32,968 bases of DNA from the IMG/VR virus record IMGVR_UViG_3300031772_001620, positions 1 to 32,968 of that record; one strand, given 5' to 3'. The notes beneath the pieces were generated by a model that saw only the letters and a list, made by a program, of their open reading frames with translations, did not search any database and was not told the DNA's origin. The stretch is from a virus. Within the stretch, counting starts at the first letter, position 1. Every line of letters starts with the position of its first letter. Of the stretch, positions 1-8,137 are shown one piece after another. The position numbers and the translations under genes are program-made.

Positions 1-252
1 CATCAGGCGAAGTCATCACTCTATTACCAGTACCAGTGCCGGAAACTGCGGCAAACACGGTACCGTTCCAAGCAATGTCATACCACGCATTGTCAGCAGC
101 ACTGGTACGAATAGTCCAAGTAATACCATCAGGCGAAGTCATTACCCTATTACCAGTACCACTGCTAGCTACTGCGGCAAACACGGTACCGTTCCAAGCG
201 ATTGCCCGCCATGAGAGGTCAGCGGCACTGGTACGGCTAGTCCACGCAACCC
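1..252. repeat. 126-bp in-frame direct repeat (two units)
   Basis: Two consecutive 126-bp units begin with CATCAGGCGAAGTCAT at 1 and 127. They also share CGGCAAACACGGTACCGTTC. The period is 42 codons of the truncated tail-type gene on the minus strand. Differences cluster in the middle of each unit, as expected for blades of a propeller that vary in surface loops. More units may lie to the left of the window. Confidence 0.85.
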
Positions 253-748
253 CATAAATATCAGAGTCGTACCAAGTAGTACCAAGCTTAGTACTATGTT
301 TTACAGCATTAACATCGTAATCATAAATATATATTTCAGTACCAGCATCAATCATATGAGTGACGTTCGTACCCGCATAAACTTGAGTGGTGCCATCCAT
401 CAACTTAACGACACCTTTAGTCCAAGGGTCTACGTTGACAGAATGAGAATATTGGGATCGGTTAGCAGACATTTTTGGATCGTCGCCATAAGTCTGACCT
501 GCGCCCATAGACCAGTCCGTGACAGTACGTTTCCACCAGCCCTCAGTATTGAGGGAACGCTCACCAGGTTCATCACCGGTATCGGAAGGTTGACGCAACA
601 TAGGTAACGTCGAACGCTGATATTCTGCGACGTTAATCTTATAAGCATGACCGCCGATAGCGACTTCAAGATCCCAAGGGACAACCCCCGAAGTAGCAGT
701 AGCAGTACCCTCATACCAAGGCGTAGAGAAAAGTGCGCTAATACCCAT
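1..748 (-). CDS. Tail-type protein with propeller-like repeats (3' truncated)
   Basis: The reading frame starts at ATG 748 (MGISALFSTPWYEG), 1 nt after the stop of the connector gene, and stays open to the window edge, so the C-terminus is missing. The first ~165 residues look like a unique head domain. After that come 42-residue repeats, each containing AWNGTVFAAV and TSPDGITW. The latter resembles the Asp-box of BNR/sialidase-type beta-propellers. The DNA shows the repeat directly as a 126-bp period (1-126 and 127-252). The position after the connector and the repeat architecture suggest a tail or host-contact protein, but the exact role is inference. A competing 110-codon frame at 430-762 is hydrophobic and unlike the neighbours, and I regard it as a shadow. 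Confidence 0.75.
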   Translation of the reverse strand, partial: MGISALFSTPWYEGTATATSGVVPWDLEVAIGGHAYKINVAEYQRSTLPMLRQPSDTGDEPGERSLNTEGWWKRTVTDWSMGAGQTYGDDPKMSANRSQYSHSVNVDPWTKGVVKLMDGTTQVYAGTNVTHMIDAGTEIYIYDYDVNAVKHSTKLGTTWYDSDIYGVAWTSRTSAADLSWRAIAWNGTVFAAVASSGTGNRVMTSPDGITWTIRTSAADNAWYDIAWNGTVFAAVSGTGTGNRVMTSPD

Positions 749-749
749 A

Positions 750-1622
750 TTACATAGTCCAAGGGTAAGCGTTACGAAGCCTTAATGCCTCCTCAGCGAA
801 TCTCTTATCCCTAAGAGCCCGCATAGACCGAGAAGTAGCCGTAATCGTACCCGACTGCACTTCCGTCGCAATCCTCGGATCTCCCTGCGCTGCCATACTG
901 ACACGCTGTACCTCTTTTGAAGCCAGCAAACGAGCAGCAGCTCCAAAAGGTGCAATGTCTAACATAGATTCTGCCAAACCGACTTGAGTAATGAGATCAA
1001 TGTTGTCTGTAAAAATGTCTACAGCAAACGGGCAAGCAGCATCAACTCTAAATGTAGTGGCCTGACTTAAAGCAGCATTAAGGTTGATAACACCTGACGG
1101 ATAATCGTCGCTAGTGGTGCGCTCATATCGAAAGGTAACTCGACGCCAAGCAGTTTCGGTAGTAGTAGGAGGCCGAGTGACTCGCAACACTTGAATTACT
1201 TTACCAAAAGCAGACATATCTATAAGGCGAGTATCGCTACCGACAAGGACATCTTGCGACTGCACCTTAAATATTTCTGGCGGCCAAGAACGCAACTCAT
1301 CTTGTAAAGCTTGACGAATAACAGGCGTAGAAAAACGAGGATTAATTTCAATCACATCGTTAGCGGTATGGATAGCAGGAGTAGTGCCAAGCCAACCACG
1401 ACTAACCGTCAACGTCTTTGTGCTAGGAACAGCCTCCCAAACGTACAGGAGTTCATCGCCTATACAAATAGACGCCCCTGCGACAGCCCCATTAAGGTTA
1501 TATGTCGTAGTGATCGTTGTAGCTACAGCAGTGATCGTGCTGCCAAGTTTGTTCAGTTGCTGATTATGCGACCCAAACAGAAGCCGCCGGGTTTGCTCAA
1601 CAAGAGCACCGACGTTAGACAT
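750..1622 (-). CDS. Putative head-tail connector/adaptor protein
   Basis: This is a 290-residue protein placed after capsid and decoration genes and before the tail protein, the usual location of a head-completion or adaptor protein. The N-terminus is helical (VGALVEQTRRLLFG). A beta-rich insert follows at about residues 28-95, with GDELLYVWEAV and LTVSRGWLGTT, a pattern seen in phage structural proteins. The middle has an adaptor-like helix (STPVIRQALQDELRSWPPE), and the C-terminus is a basic helix. It starts 3 nt after the stop of the 92-residue gene. I recognise no catalytic motif; the role rests on gene order and fold pattern. Confidence 0.55.
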   Translation of the reverse strand: MSNVGALVEQTRRLLFGSHNQQLNKLGSTITAVATTITTTYNLNGAVAGASICIGDELLYVWEAVPSTKTLTVSRGWLGTTPAIHTANDVIEINPRFSTPVIRQALQDELRSWPPEIFKVQSQDVLVGSDTRLIDMSAFGKVIQVLRVTRPPTTTETAWRRVTFRYERTTSDDYPSGVINLNAALSQATTFRVDAACPFAVDIFTDNIDLITQVGLAESMLDIAPFGAAARLLASKEVQRVSMAAQGDPRIATEVQSGTITATSRSMRALRDKRFAEEALRLRNAYPWTM

Positions 1623-1625
1623 GGT

Positions 1626-1904
1626 TTACGCAACCCAAATATTGCCAGGAGCAGTGCCAGTAACAGTGGCATGGACAATCCCTGAAGGAACTATCACACC
1701 AGTTGGGCCAAGCCAGATACTAGCGCTCGCTCCAGCAGCATTAGTTTTTGCGCTCACAAGTATCGTTCCTGATGCGCCCGCATCACGAAGCACAACACCG
1801 TCGCCAAGGGCAGTCCCCACAATAGAGACACCCATGAGACGTATAGGGGTAGTAGTCGTAGTTTGATTGCCCGTACTACCGGACAATGCGATTGAAGCAG
1901 CCAT
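1626..1904 (-). CDS. Small capsid decoration-like protein
   Basis: This 92-residue protein is rich in Thr, Gly, Ala and Ser with alternating hydrophobics (GVSIVGTALGDGVVLRDAG, SASIWLGPTG), which predicts a compact beta fold. A clear Shine-Dalgarno (GGAG) lies a few bases before ATG 1904. It follows the major capsid gene, with a strong hairpin in between. Position and composition suggest a capsid-surface or head-accessory protein. No specific family was recognised. Confidence 0.45.
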   Translation of the reverse strand: MAASIALSGSTGNQTTTTTPIRLMGVSIVGTALGDGVVLRDAGASGTILVSAKTNAAGASASIWLGPTGVIVPSGIVHATVTGTAPGNIWVA

Positions 1905-1929
1905 CTCTCCACCAACCTTCCAACGAGAT

Positions 1930-1964
1930 GGGGTTCGCTACCCCGAGAGCCGAAACTCTCGGGG
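1930..1964 (-). terminator. Hairpin between major capsid and decoration genes
   Basis: CCCCGAGAG (1941-1949) pairs perfectly with CTCTCGGGG (1956-1964) around a 6-nt loop, just after the capsid stop. An overlapping alternative, GGGG (1930-1933) with CCCC (1941-1944), would exclude it. There is no T-run, so this may be a partial attenuator or an mRNA-stabilising element favouring capsid expression rather than a full terminator. Confidence 0.6.
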
Positions 1965-1987
1965 CAACAAACGTCCTATGATTGTGA

Positions 1988-3109
1988 CTAGGTAAGTGCA
2001 GAGAAGCGGAAACCATGCTTCTGGCGACGAACCTTGAGGGTTTTCTCTCCCACGATCTGTCCCTTAATTGAGTCACCGGTCTTAGCAAGTGGCTCAAACT
2101 GTAGAGGACGAAGAGTGGAAAGCTCAACCTGGTCACGGTTAAAGCCAAACGCATCCTGTGTACGGCACCAGCGGTCGAGGATTACCGAGACACGACCGAA
2201 ATCGGAGTCAAAGTAGTCAACGATTGTTCCACGGCCATTGTCAACTCTTGCACTGTTCAGGGTTAGACCTGACGTAAATGCGGAGATGACTCTCTTGGTC
2301 TTAGAACCGACAACAAGACGGTCAGGAAGGCCACCAAGGTCGTATGCTGCCTGCATCTGAGCAAGAAGCGTTGCCTCTGTGATCGTCGTGGTAGTGCTAT
2401 CCACGTTGGTAGTAACAAACGAGATTAGCCCGCTCATTGACCGACCAACAGCAGCGCTACCGTCTTGTTTGATGCCATACAGAACAGCCTGCTCAATACC
2501 GATAGCAGCCTCTTTAAGACGGTTAGCTACCTGGTGCTCAAACTCGGTCGTTCCGTTCAGTCCATACTTGCGGATGACCTGCTCCGAGCCGGTGACTCCA
2601 ACAGCGTAAGGCCCAAAAACCTGTGTGTTGTTGGTGACCGTTGTGCGGTCTACGTTACGGATTGTTCCGGGGTCAGAACCCTCAATTAGGACAGCTCCAA
2701 CACCTACGAGGCTTGTGCCTGCGGTAATGGTTGCTGCCGTTGAAGAAGCATACGAACGGGTGATCGTGAGGCTAGTACCAGCTGCATCAACCGCTGTAAC
2801 CCGGATATATTCGTTTGCCGCAGTGAGAATGACATCTCCAGCGACGAACACATCAGCATCGTTAATAACGAGAGTTACAACAGCCGACGTAATTGTTGCG
2901 TTAGCCGTAGTCCGTGGGCTAATGAGAACCTCATCAAGCCACTGAACTGACTTCTCAAAGCAAGTGCCCTGAGCAATCGCAGTACGCCCATCAGCGCCAT
3001 AACCACCCGTAAGCGGTACGTCGTATGGGGAAAGAAGGTTAATCATGGGTTCGATGTCAAGCATCAACCCATTAGTAAGGTTATAGGTAGAACCTACGCC
3101 TTGAGCCAT
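1988..3109 (-). CDS. Major capsid protein, SU10/DUF5309-like
   Basis: The 373 residues show the N-terminal region typical of DUF5309/SU10-type major capsid proteins, with PLTGGYGADGRTA near residue 32 and FEKSVQWLDEVL near 52. A beta-rich insert at about 70-150 (GDVILTAANEYIRVTAVD) is followed by a region with FEHQVANRLKEAAIGIEQAVLYG. The C-terminus resembles the closing strands of HK97-fold proteins (RPLQFEPLAKTGDS, IVGEKTLKVRRQKH). The scaffold gene sits upstream. Start ATG 3109 has AGGAG about 10 nt before it. The protein would form the icosahedral shell. Confidence 0.8.
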   Translation of the reverse strand: MAQGVGSTYNLTNGLMLDIEPMINLLSPYDVPLTGGYGADGRTAIAQGTCFEKSVQWLDEVLISPRTTANATITSAVVTLVINDADVFVAGDVILTAANEYIRVTAVDAAGTSLTITRSYASSTAATITAGTSLVGVGAVLIEGSDPGTIRNVDRTTVTNNTQVFGPYAVGVTGSEQVIRKYGLNGTTEFEHQVANRLKEAAIGIEQAVLYGIKQDGSAAVGRSMSGLISFVTTNVDSTTTTITEATLLAQMQAAYDLGGLPDRLVVGSKTKRVISAFTSGLTLNSARVDNGRGTIVDYFDSDFGRVSVILDRWCRTQDAFGFNRDQVELSTLRPLQFEPLAKTGDSIKGQIVGEKTLKVRRQKHGFRFSALT

Positions 3110-3125
3110 TAGAGTTTACTCCTAG

Positions 3126-3458
3126 TTAAGTTGAACGAATATGCCGTTGTCTGCGCATCTCATCAATCGCTGCACGCTTCTGCGGCAAGTCTTTGATAGA
3201 AACAGGAGACAAATCAGAATTGAGGATCGGCATGGTTCCAGACCGGCGATCTTCCGACACTTCGCCCTTCTCCCAAGTATTATCAGGAGTCTTAGGGGGT
3301 GTCGAACTACGCTTACTCGGGGTACAACTAGGGCCAATTTGTATAGACAACAACTTTTCGATTGACGAATCGTTCTTCTTTTCGTAAGCCCTTCGTGTCA
3401 TCCACGAATTAGGGCCAACTTGAATACGATCCAGCGGATCTTTACGTCCAGTTGCCAT
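3126..3458 (-). CDS. Hypothetical protein between scaffold and capsid
   Basis: This 110-residue, basic and hydrophilic protein opens with MATGRKDPLDRIQVGPNSW and has a Pro/Ser/Lys-rich, probably disordered middle. It ends in a charged helix (KDLPQKRAAIDEMRRQRH). Its start overlaps the scaffold gene by 17 nt, implying translational coupling. The place in the operon suggests a head-morphogenesis or minor head role. No family was recognised. Confidence 0.5.
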   Translation of the reverse strand: MATGRKDPLDRIQVGPNSWMTRRAYEKKNDSSIEKLLSIQIGPSCTPSKRSSTPPKTPDNTWEKGEVSEDRRSGTMPILNSDLSPVSIKDLPQKRAAIDEMRRQRHIRST

Positions 3459-3948
3459 GCTTCGCTAACGCCATAAACCCTTGAGCCAGTGCTTCCTCTT
3501 CGGATGCACCACGATCAAACGCTTCTTTTGTTACTTTCTGTGCTTCAATAATCGCATCCGGGTTCGGTGGCACATCAGCCGCAGCACCCGAAGAAAGATT
3601 CTGACGCTCAGAAGTGGAAGCCTGCTCAGTTAAAGGAACATCTGGAGCAACAATATCGGGGCCATCCCCGATGCCATACTCCAAAGCTACTGTCTTAATC
3701 GCATCAGGAGAAAGTTCCCCATCATACGCTTTATACAGTAAAGCTCCAACACCCTGCGAAGTATCAATACCCGCCTTGAGGAAAGCAACTTCTCGCCTGA
3801 GACTAACTGTCTCAGTAGCCGACTCGTCTGCCTTCTTCGCTCGACGGGCTTTCGCCTGCAAGTCGTTTAACTGTGAACGGGAAACAACAACTTGGTCGTC
3901 TCCATCCATCTCTTCGTCATCAATGTCAATGTCTGTAAAATCAGCCAC
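3442..3948 (-). CDS. Capsid scaffolding-type protein
   Basis: This 168-residue acidic protein has a DDEEMDGDD-type N-terminus and a predicted coiled coil at about 25-60 (RSQLNDLQAKARRAKKAD, ETVSLRREVAFLKAGID). A segment resembling phage scaffolds follows (GVGALLYKAYDGELSPDAIK), with a helical C-terminus ending HGNWT. It lies two genes before the major capsid gene, as usual for scaffolds that fill the procapsid and are later lost. It starts at GTG 3948 with GAGGAG 7-8 nt upstream. The TAG of the small upstream frame overlaps this GTG (TAGTG). Confidence 0.65.
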   Translation of the reverse strand: MADFTDIDIDDEEMDGDDQVVVSRSQLNDLQAKARRAKKADESATETVSLRREVAFLKAGIDTSQGVGALLYKAYDGELSPDAIKTVALEYGIGDGPDIVAPDVPLTEQASTSERQNLSSGAAADVPPNPDAIIEAQKVTKEAFDRGASEEEALAQGFMALAKHGNWT

Positions 3949-4100
3949 TATGCGCTCCTCGGGTCTATACCCATGCCATAGGTAGTTTCACGCCTGGTTG
4001 CATCCAAAAGACGGCGGATCTTTTGGCCCTCAAGTTCATCGGCACTAGGCTCACAATGACTCTGCTGGCCGCATCGCAGCTCACAACAGGTACTTGTAAT
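3948..4100 (-). CDS. Small Cys-rich ORF with non-canonical start (candidate)
   Basis: A 50-codon frame fills the otherwise empty gap between the 75-residue gene and the scaffold. It has no ATG, GTG or TTG start in its N-terminal part. A stop codon lies just upstream, and an ATT at 4100-4098 sits 7 nt after AAGG. The product would begin ITSTCCELRCGQQSHC, with four clustered cysteines, then a charged helix (DELEGQKIRRLLDATRRE). Its TAG overlaps the scaffold GTG by one base, the same junction type seen elsewhere in this genome, which supports real coding. The start codon is uncertain; a sequencing error is an alternative. Confidence 0.4.
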   Translation of the reverse strand: MTSTCCELRCGQQSHCEPSADELEGQKIRRLLDATRRETTYGMGIDPRSA

Positions 4101-4123
4101 AGTAGTACCTTAGTGGGACAAAA

Positions 4124-4351
4124 TCAAGTGAGAGGTTTTCCAGCGAAAGGATCGCCTACTACAGCCATCGCAGCCTTCTGGACATGATCCATTGATCCAT
4201 GAATTATCTGGCTGCTTCCCTTCTCAGGAGCAGGCATCTCTACACCAATCTCACACTGGTCGCCGCCCGTAGGCTCCAACCTCCAAAGGCCATTGACATC
4301 CCCTAGTGAATATGCTTTTACTGTTGAGTTTTTACCCTCTGAATATGCCAT
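4124..4351 (-). CDS. Hypothetical late-operon protein
   Basis: This 75-residue soluble protein begins MAYSEGKNSTVKAY and contains VNGLWRLEPTGGDQCEIG. Its ATG overlaps the TAA of the preceding gene (TAATG at 4351), so it is translationally coupled to the upstream structural gene. No recognised domain, signal peptide or membrane segment is visible. Its place among virion genes suggests a small structural or assembly role only by context. Confidence 0.5.
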   Translation of the reverse strand: MAYSEGKNSTVKAYSLGDVNGLWRLEPTGGDQCEIGVEMPAPEKGSSQIIHGSMDHVQKAAMAVVGDPFAGKPLT

Positions 4352-5175
4352 TACTGTTGACTCCCTCCGAGTCCGAATACGCCTTCTTTAGATTGTACCG
4401 CACCGCCCTGTCCTTGGAACTGTGCGGCCCTAGATTCTAACGCTTTCTTGCTCTTCTCCGCAGATGTCAGACCCGTAATACCGGCAAGAAGTTCGTCGCC
4501 CGTGAGGACAGAACCCTGCTGCTGCTCCATAAGAGTCTGCTCAGTCAACGGTCTTAACCCGCCAGCCTGACGTACAGCCTGCTGAGCCTGATCTGGAGCC
4601 ATAGTTGAACTGACCGTCTCTGCCATACCCTTACTAATATCCAGACCGATCCTGCCACCCTGAGCGGTAACAAGGGCCGCATTGACTTGCTTCTGAATAA
4701 TCGGTTGGGCTCGCTCAGGATCTAACACGAACGCTGCAAAAGCATCATCCGAGTTAGCCCCATACATCTGGCCGAACGCATCTCGAACGTCTTGAGGGGC
4801 TTGCGCGATCTTCGCATAAGCATTATTGACTCGCTGTTCGACCTCTGCCACAGACACATCTGATATTAAAAGGGAGGCAAAATCCCCCGGTTCGTTATAA
4901 AATGCGGGCGGCAACCCCGAGTTTCGCATGATCCCTCGGACAGCATTCTCATAGCCTATATATTGGGCTTCGCTGATAGCCCTACCTGAAGAAGAGAGTT
5001 GCGCCATCGCCGGAAACCGGGCCTGATACTCGGGGGTTTTAGGCAGATCCAACATGATCTGATCCATAGAGACGCCTTTAAGCATTTGCTCATAAGCCCA
5101 ATCAGTCAAACTAGACAGCCCATACTGATCTAAAGCTTTAGCCAGAAGCGACTTACCACCATCAACTGTTGTCAT
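4351..5175 (-). CDS. Internal virion/structural protein (274 aa)
   Basis: The protein is mostly helical, opening with LLAKALDQYGLSSLTDWAYEQ and then LPKTPEYQARFPAM and ISEAQYIGYENAVRGIMR. This pattern recurs in phage virion proteins encoded next to large internal proteins. The C-terminal 80 residues are Gln/Gly/Ala-rich (EQTLMEQQQGSVLTG). It overlaps the upstream 300-residue gene by 4 nt and the downstream gene by 1 nt. No enzymatic motif is seen. A component of the DNA-ejection or tail machinery is the most likely role, by context. Confidence 0.5.
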   Translation of the reverse strand: MTTVDGGKSLLAKALDQYGLSSLTDWAYEQMLKGVSMDQIMLDLPKTPEYQARFPAMAQLSSSGRAISEAQYIGYENAVRGIMRNSGLPPAFYNEPGDFASLLISDVSVAEVEQRVNNAYAKIAQAPQDVRDAFGQMYGANSDDAFAAFVLDPERAQPIIQKQVNAALVTAQGGRIGLDISKGMAETVSSTMAPDQAQQAVRQAGGLRPLTEQTLMEQQQGSVLTGDELLAGITGLTSAEKSKKALESRAAQFQGQGGAVQSKEGVFGLGGSQQ

Positions 5176-6074
5176 GCTGTAGCCCCAAACTTCTTAGTCA
5201 GCTGAGAAGCCAAATTAGCGGCCTCATCTTTAGCACCCTGAGTGTTATCCCACCCATATACCTGATCGCTACGAATCGTCTGACGCCAATGGTCAAGAGT
5301 CATCCCCTGTTTAGCAGGATCAGGACTTTCCTCCAAAAAGCGAGACCACTTAGAATCCTGCATATCAATCGTCTCAGGGTTAATCGCGAGCTCTTTTGCT
5401 GCTACCTGCATATAAGGATCAGCAAACGACTTAGTAGTCAGCCCATTCTTCAACGCAGCAACTAGAGCATCATTGCGAGAATATCGAGAAATCGCAGCCG
5501 ACCGTAGATACTCATCAACACCTTCAGCAGTCTGGCTCCCATTGAGGATACCTTGAGCATACTTATATATTTGAGGATCAGAAACAGTCACCCCATAATT
5601 AGCAGTAGCCCCACGAATACCTGTAATTGTATGCCCTAGATCGCCACCGGATACTGGCTTCCAGCCTCCATCAGCATGAGCGCCAAGCAACGCAGTAGTA
5701 AAAGTCTTATTGTCCCACCCATTGCGAGTGCCTTCATCCGTTATTCGCTGATAAGAATTAGCATCAAGTTGGACACCCAACGACGAACCAAGTTTCTGAG
5801 TGTTCTCAGTATTCAACCAATACTGGCGTTGCGCTGAAGCAGGATCGGTCGCTACAAGCAGATCCCATTTGCGTTGAGGATCAGTAGTCGTTTTGTAATA
5901 CTCTGTTTCTTGGAACTTCTGATTCATAACATCAGCAGTCCAGCCGTCTTTAGCGCCTTGTAAAAGCATTGCGGCTATACCAGGACGCTCCAAAAACCCC
6001 ACTAATGAAGGATACTTTTCCCGTACTTTCATAACAAGATCAGCAAATGCTTTGTTTTCCGCTTCAGTTGCCAC
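5172..6074 (-). CDS. Internal virion/structural protein (300 aa)
   Basis: This helix-rich protein has paired segments FLERPGIAAMLLQGAKDGWT and FQETEYYKTTTDPQRKWDLL. Later segments repeat the theme of short helices separated by Trp and Asp turns (EGTRNGWDNKTFTTALLGA). There is no signal peptide or membrane segment. It overlaps the upstream 79-residue gene by 11 nt and the downstream gene by 4 nt. Together with the 274- and 403-residue proteins it forms a helical set encoded after the giant protein, consistent with ejection proteins. The assignment is contextual. Confidence 0.5.
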   Translation of the reverse strand: MATEAENKAFADLVMKVREKYPSLVGFLERPGIAAMLLQGAKDGWTADVMNQKFQETEYYKTTTDPQRKWDLLVATDPASAQRQYWLNTENTQKLGSSLGVQLDANSYQRITDEGTRNGWDNKTFTTALLGAHADGGWKPVSGGDLGHTITGIRGATANYGVTVSDPQIYKYAQGILNGSQTAEGVDEYLRSAAISRYSRNDALVAALKNGLTTKSFADPYMQVAAKELAINPETIDMQDSKWSRFLEESPDPAKQGMTLDHWRQTIRSDQVYGWDNTQGAKDEAANLASQLTKKFGATA

Positions 6075-6303
6075 TAGATGCCTCCATTGAAGTTGTATCT
6101 ACAGTTTGAATAGGCACTTCTGCCACAACCGGCGGAATTGGATCTGCCATCTGTTCCGGTACACCCGGAACAAGCGGACTATCTGGAACAGGCAAAGTCG
6201 CCCATGAAGGTTCAGGCATTTCGCCCATTTCAGGTTCATACTTATCTCCAGCAAGAATGCCCAAATATATAGCCGCAGCCACAAGAAGAGGATCTTCGGT
6301 CAT
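6064..6303 (-). CDS. Short Pro-rich virion-associated protein
   Basis: This 79-residue acidic protein has an N-terminal hydrophobic helix (PLLVAAAIYLGILAGDKY, residues 5-22) followed by a Pro/Glu-rich, probably extended tail. The motif LGILaGDkY matches LLGILgGDnY at residues 32-41 of the adjacent NlpC/P60 protein, so the two share a short N-terminal module. It overlaps the NlpC/P60 gene by 4 nt. Function is unknown; a shared docking or targeting segment is possible. Confidence 0.5.
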   Translation of the reverse strand: MTEDPLLVAAAIYLGILAGDKYEPEMGEMPEPSWATLPVPDSPLVPGVPEQMADPIPPVVAEVPIQTVDTTSMEASSGN

Positions 6304-6929
6304 GGATTAATCCTCCTCATAGCAGTCAACTGACTCCAATTAACCTTTCGATGTCCAACTTTTGCGCCAGTATAGGGAGCATCAATCATCATCCCATCAC
6401 CAAGATAGATCGCAACATGACCATTAGCGACATGAGCTTTATCGCCCACAAAGAATAACAAATCGCCTGCTTGAAGTTGAGAACGATCATCTACAGCAAT
6501 ACCCGATTTTACTTGGTCATAAGTAACCCTCGGAATATGAATACCCATATCGGCAAAGACTTTCTGGACAAACCCAGAGCAATCCAACCCCGTCTGAGGA
6601 TTAGTACCCCCATACACATAAGGGATGCCAATATATTTTTCGGCATCTAACAGCATACGGTTCGCCCAACTCTCATCTTTGGCAGGTTCAGGCGCAGGCG
6701 CATTTACAGGAACCGGTTTTGGCGTCGCTACCGATGGCTGTGTAGGATCGGCCATTGTATTGAAACTTGCCGCATCTGTCCCATATTGTTGGTTGAGTTT
6801 TTGGACATAGTTATCGCCACCCAAAATGCCCAACAACACAGATGCCTGATAATCGAGATCATGGCGGCCACCCATATAGTCGCCCGCCAACTCTGAACCA
6901 GTCTGACCAATCTCTTCGGGCATACTCAA
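6300..6929 (-). CDS. NlpC/P60-family peptidase, virion-associated
   Basis: The 209 residues carry an N-terminal helix motif (ASVLLGILGGDNY, 29-41), a Pro/Ala linker (60-85) and a C-terminal NlpC/P60 domain (about 88-209). The domain shows YIGIPYVYGGTNP, the catalytic Cys117 in GLDCSGFVQ, a GDLLFF turn, and His171 in GHVAIYLGDG. Enzymes of this family cleave peptide bonds in the peptidoglycan stem. Among internal virion genes it probably opens the wall during DNA entry rather than serving as the lysis enzyme. It overlaps both neighbours by 4 nt. The domain call is firm; the role is by context. Confidence 0.85.
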   Translation of the reverse strand: MSMPEEIGQTGSELAGDYMGGRHDLDYQASVLLGILGGDNYVQKLNQQYGTDAASFNTMADPTQPSVATPKPVPVNAPAPEPAKDESWANRMLLDAEKYIGIPYVYGGTNPQTGLDCSGFVQKVFADMGIHIPRVTYDQVKSGIAVDDRSQLQAGDLLFFVGDKAHVANGHVAIYLGDGMMIDAPYTGAKVGHRKVNWSQLTAMRRINP

Positions 6930-8137
6930 CCAGTCCTAATATCAGGGTTTGTTGTATATGTCGGATTACGCAACATCTGTAGAAAATCTTGACCCCGACT
7001 ACCAATCTGATAAGGCATATAATCTGCACTTGCCTTAGCCGTAGCCTCAGCCCGAGCCCCAAGATCCGGCACCTCAACAATACCGCCACCTCCGCCACCA
7101 CTTGAAACACTCAACGTCGGATTAGAAGCATAAAACTTAGAGATAGCCGTATAGTCAACACCATACTTCGCAGCAACAGCAGCTCTTCCCGCAACCGGTA
7201 CGTCAGAAGCACGAACAAACTTGTGCTCATACTTAACTAACGGATCAACAACACTCTGCTCATATTGTCCAGTCAAAGCAGTTAACATATTTACTTGTTG
7301 CTGCTCAGGACTAGGCTCGTTCTGAGAAGTAGACTTTCGAGCAGCGATCTCATCAGCGCGAAAAGCGCTAGTAAACGAATCTTTCTCCGCTTTCGTAGCA
7401 GTACGCCCGGTCAACTGTCTAAACTGTTGATCCAAAGCCGACTCTCCAGCGAGAGTATCCGTCACAGCAATAGTCTGACCGCCACCAGAACCAGCAGACC
7501 GCTTCGCAGCATCTTTCGCTAACGCTATCGCTTTCTCAGTCTGGTCTTTCAGAAACTTACCAAGAGTGATATGAGGCTTACTAAACCCTTTACCCCCTTG
7601 AGTCCTACTATTAGCCATATCAAGATTAGCTAGAACATTTGTAAGAGCCTGATAATCGTTATCACCCCAAGTCCCCAACGCAGGGCCAGCACCAGGCTGC
7701 GTATAGGCGCCCGCCATTTCCATATAATATTGGAGACGCAGTAACCCTTCTCGACGGCCAGCAGCGTTCTTCCCAAAGACAGCCGCAATAGCCGGAGTCG
7801 CTTCACGCACTATTTTGCCTGGTACTGGAGCCAAAGAAAATATGAAAGCGCCACTTCCCATGCGCCCAACATATAGTTTGCGGTCAGGGTTAGCCATCAA
7901 AGTATTGAGGTCTGCGCCTGAAATAGAAATCCTGTGAGGTTTCCCGTCTTTAGTACGGATAGCGCCAAAGATTTCTGTTACATCAACTTCTGTATAGTCA
8001 GATAATCCGCTAGCGCCACCTCCTTGACCGGGGCCACCCTTTGCAAGATCATCGGCGCTAGATCCCCCCGAATATCCTTGAGTTGTAGTAGTCGGGGAAG
8101 CAGTAGTAGTTGTATTTTTTTTGTCTGTTCTAGCCAT
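6926..8137 (-). CDS. Internal virion/structural protein (403 aa)
   Basis: A Thr/Gly/Ser-rich disordered N-terminus (about 1-45) precedes a region with YTEVDVTEIFGAIRTKDGKP. Long helical segments follow, with basic and polar character (FLKDQTEKAIALAKDAAKRS; DQQFRQLTGRTATKAEKD). A seven-residue polyglycine stretch lies near residue 343. The start overlaps the stop of the giant gene by 1 nt (TAATG). No enzymatic motif is recognised. The helix-rich, linker-rich layout fits a partner of the giant protein in an ejection apparatus, which is inference. Confidence 0.5.
   Translation of the reverse strand: MARTDKKNTTTTASPTTTTQGYSGGSSADDLAKGGPGQGGGASGLSDYTEVDVTEIFGAIRTKDGKPHRISISGADLNTLMANPDRKLYVGRMGSGAFIFSLAPVPGKIVREATPAIAAVFGKNAAGRREGLLRLQYYMEMAGAYTQPGAGPALGTWGDNDYQALTNVLANLDMANSRTQGGKGFSKPHITLGKFLKDQTEKAIALAKDAAKRSAGSGGGQTIAVTDTLAGESALDQQFRQLTGRTATKAEKDSFTSAFRADEIAARKSTSQNEPSPEQQQVNMLTALTGQYEQSVVDPLVKYEHKFVRASDVPVAGRAAVAAKYGVDYTAISKFYASNPTLSVSSGGGGGGIVEVPDLGARAEATAKASADYMPYQIGSRGQDFLQMLRNPTYTTNPDIRTG

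Noticed and set aside
430-762. 110-codon frame (MDYVIWVLAHFSLRLG...)
   Set aside because: It is an alternate frame of the truncated tail-type gene. The product is an odd hydrophobic/basic mix and lacks a ribosome-binding site, while the other frame gives repeat-rich, coherent protein to the window edge.
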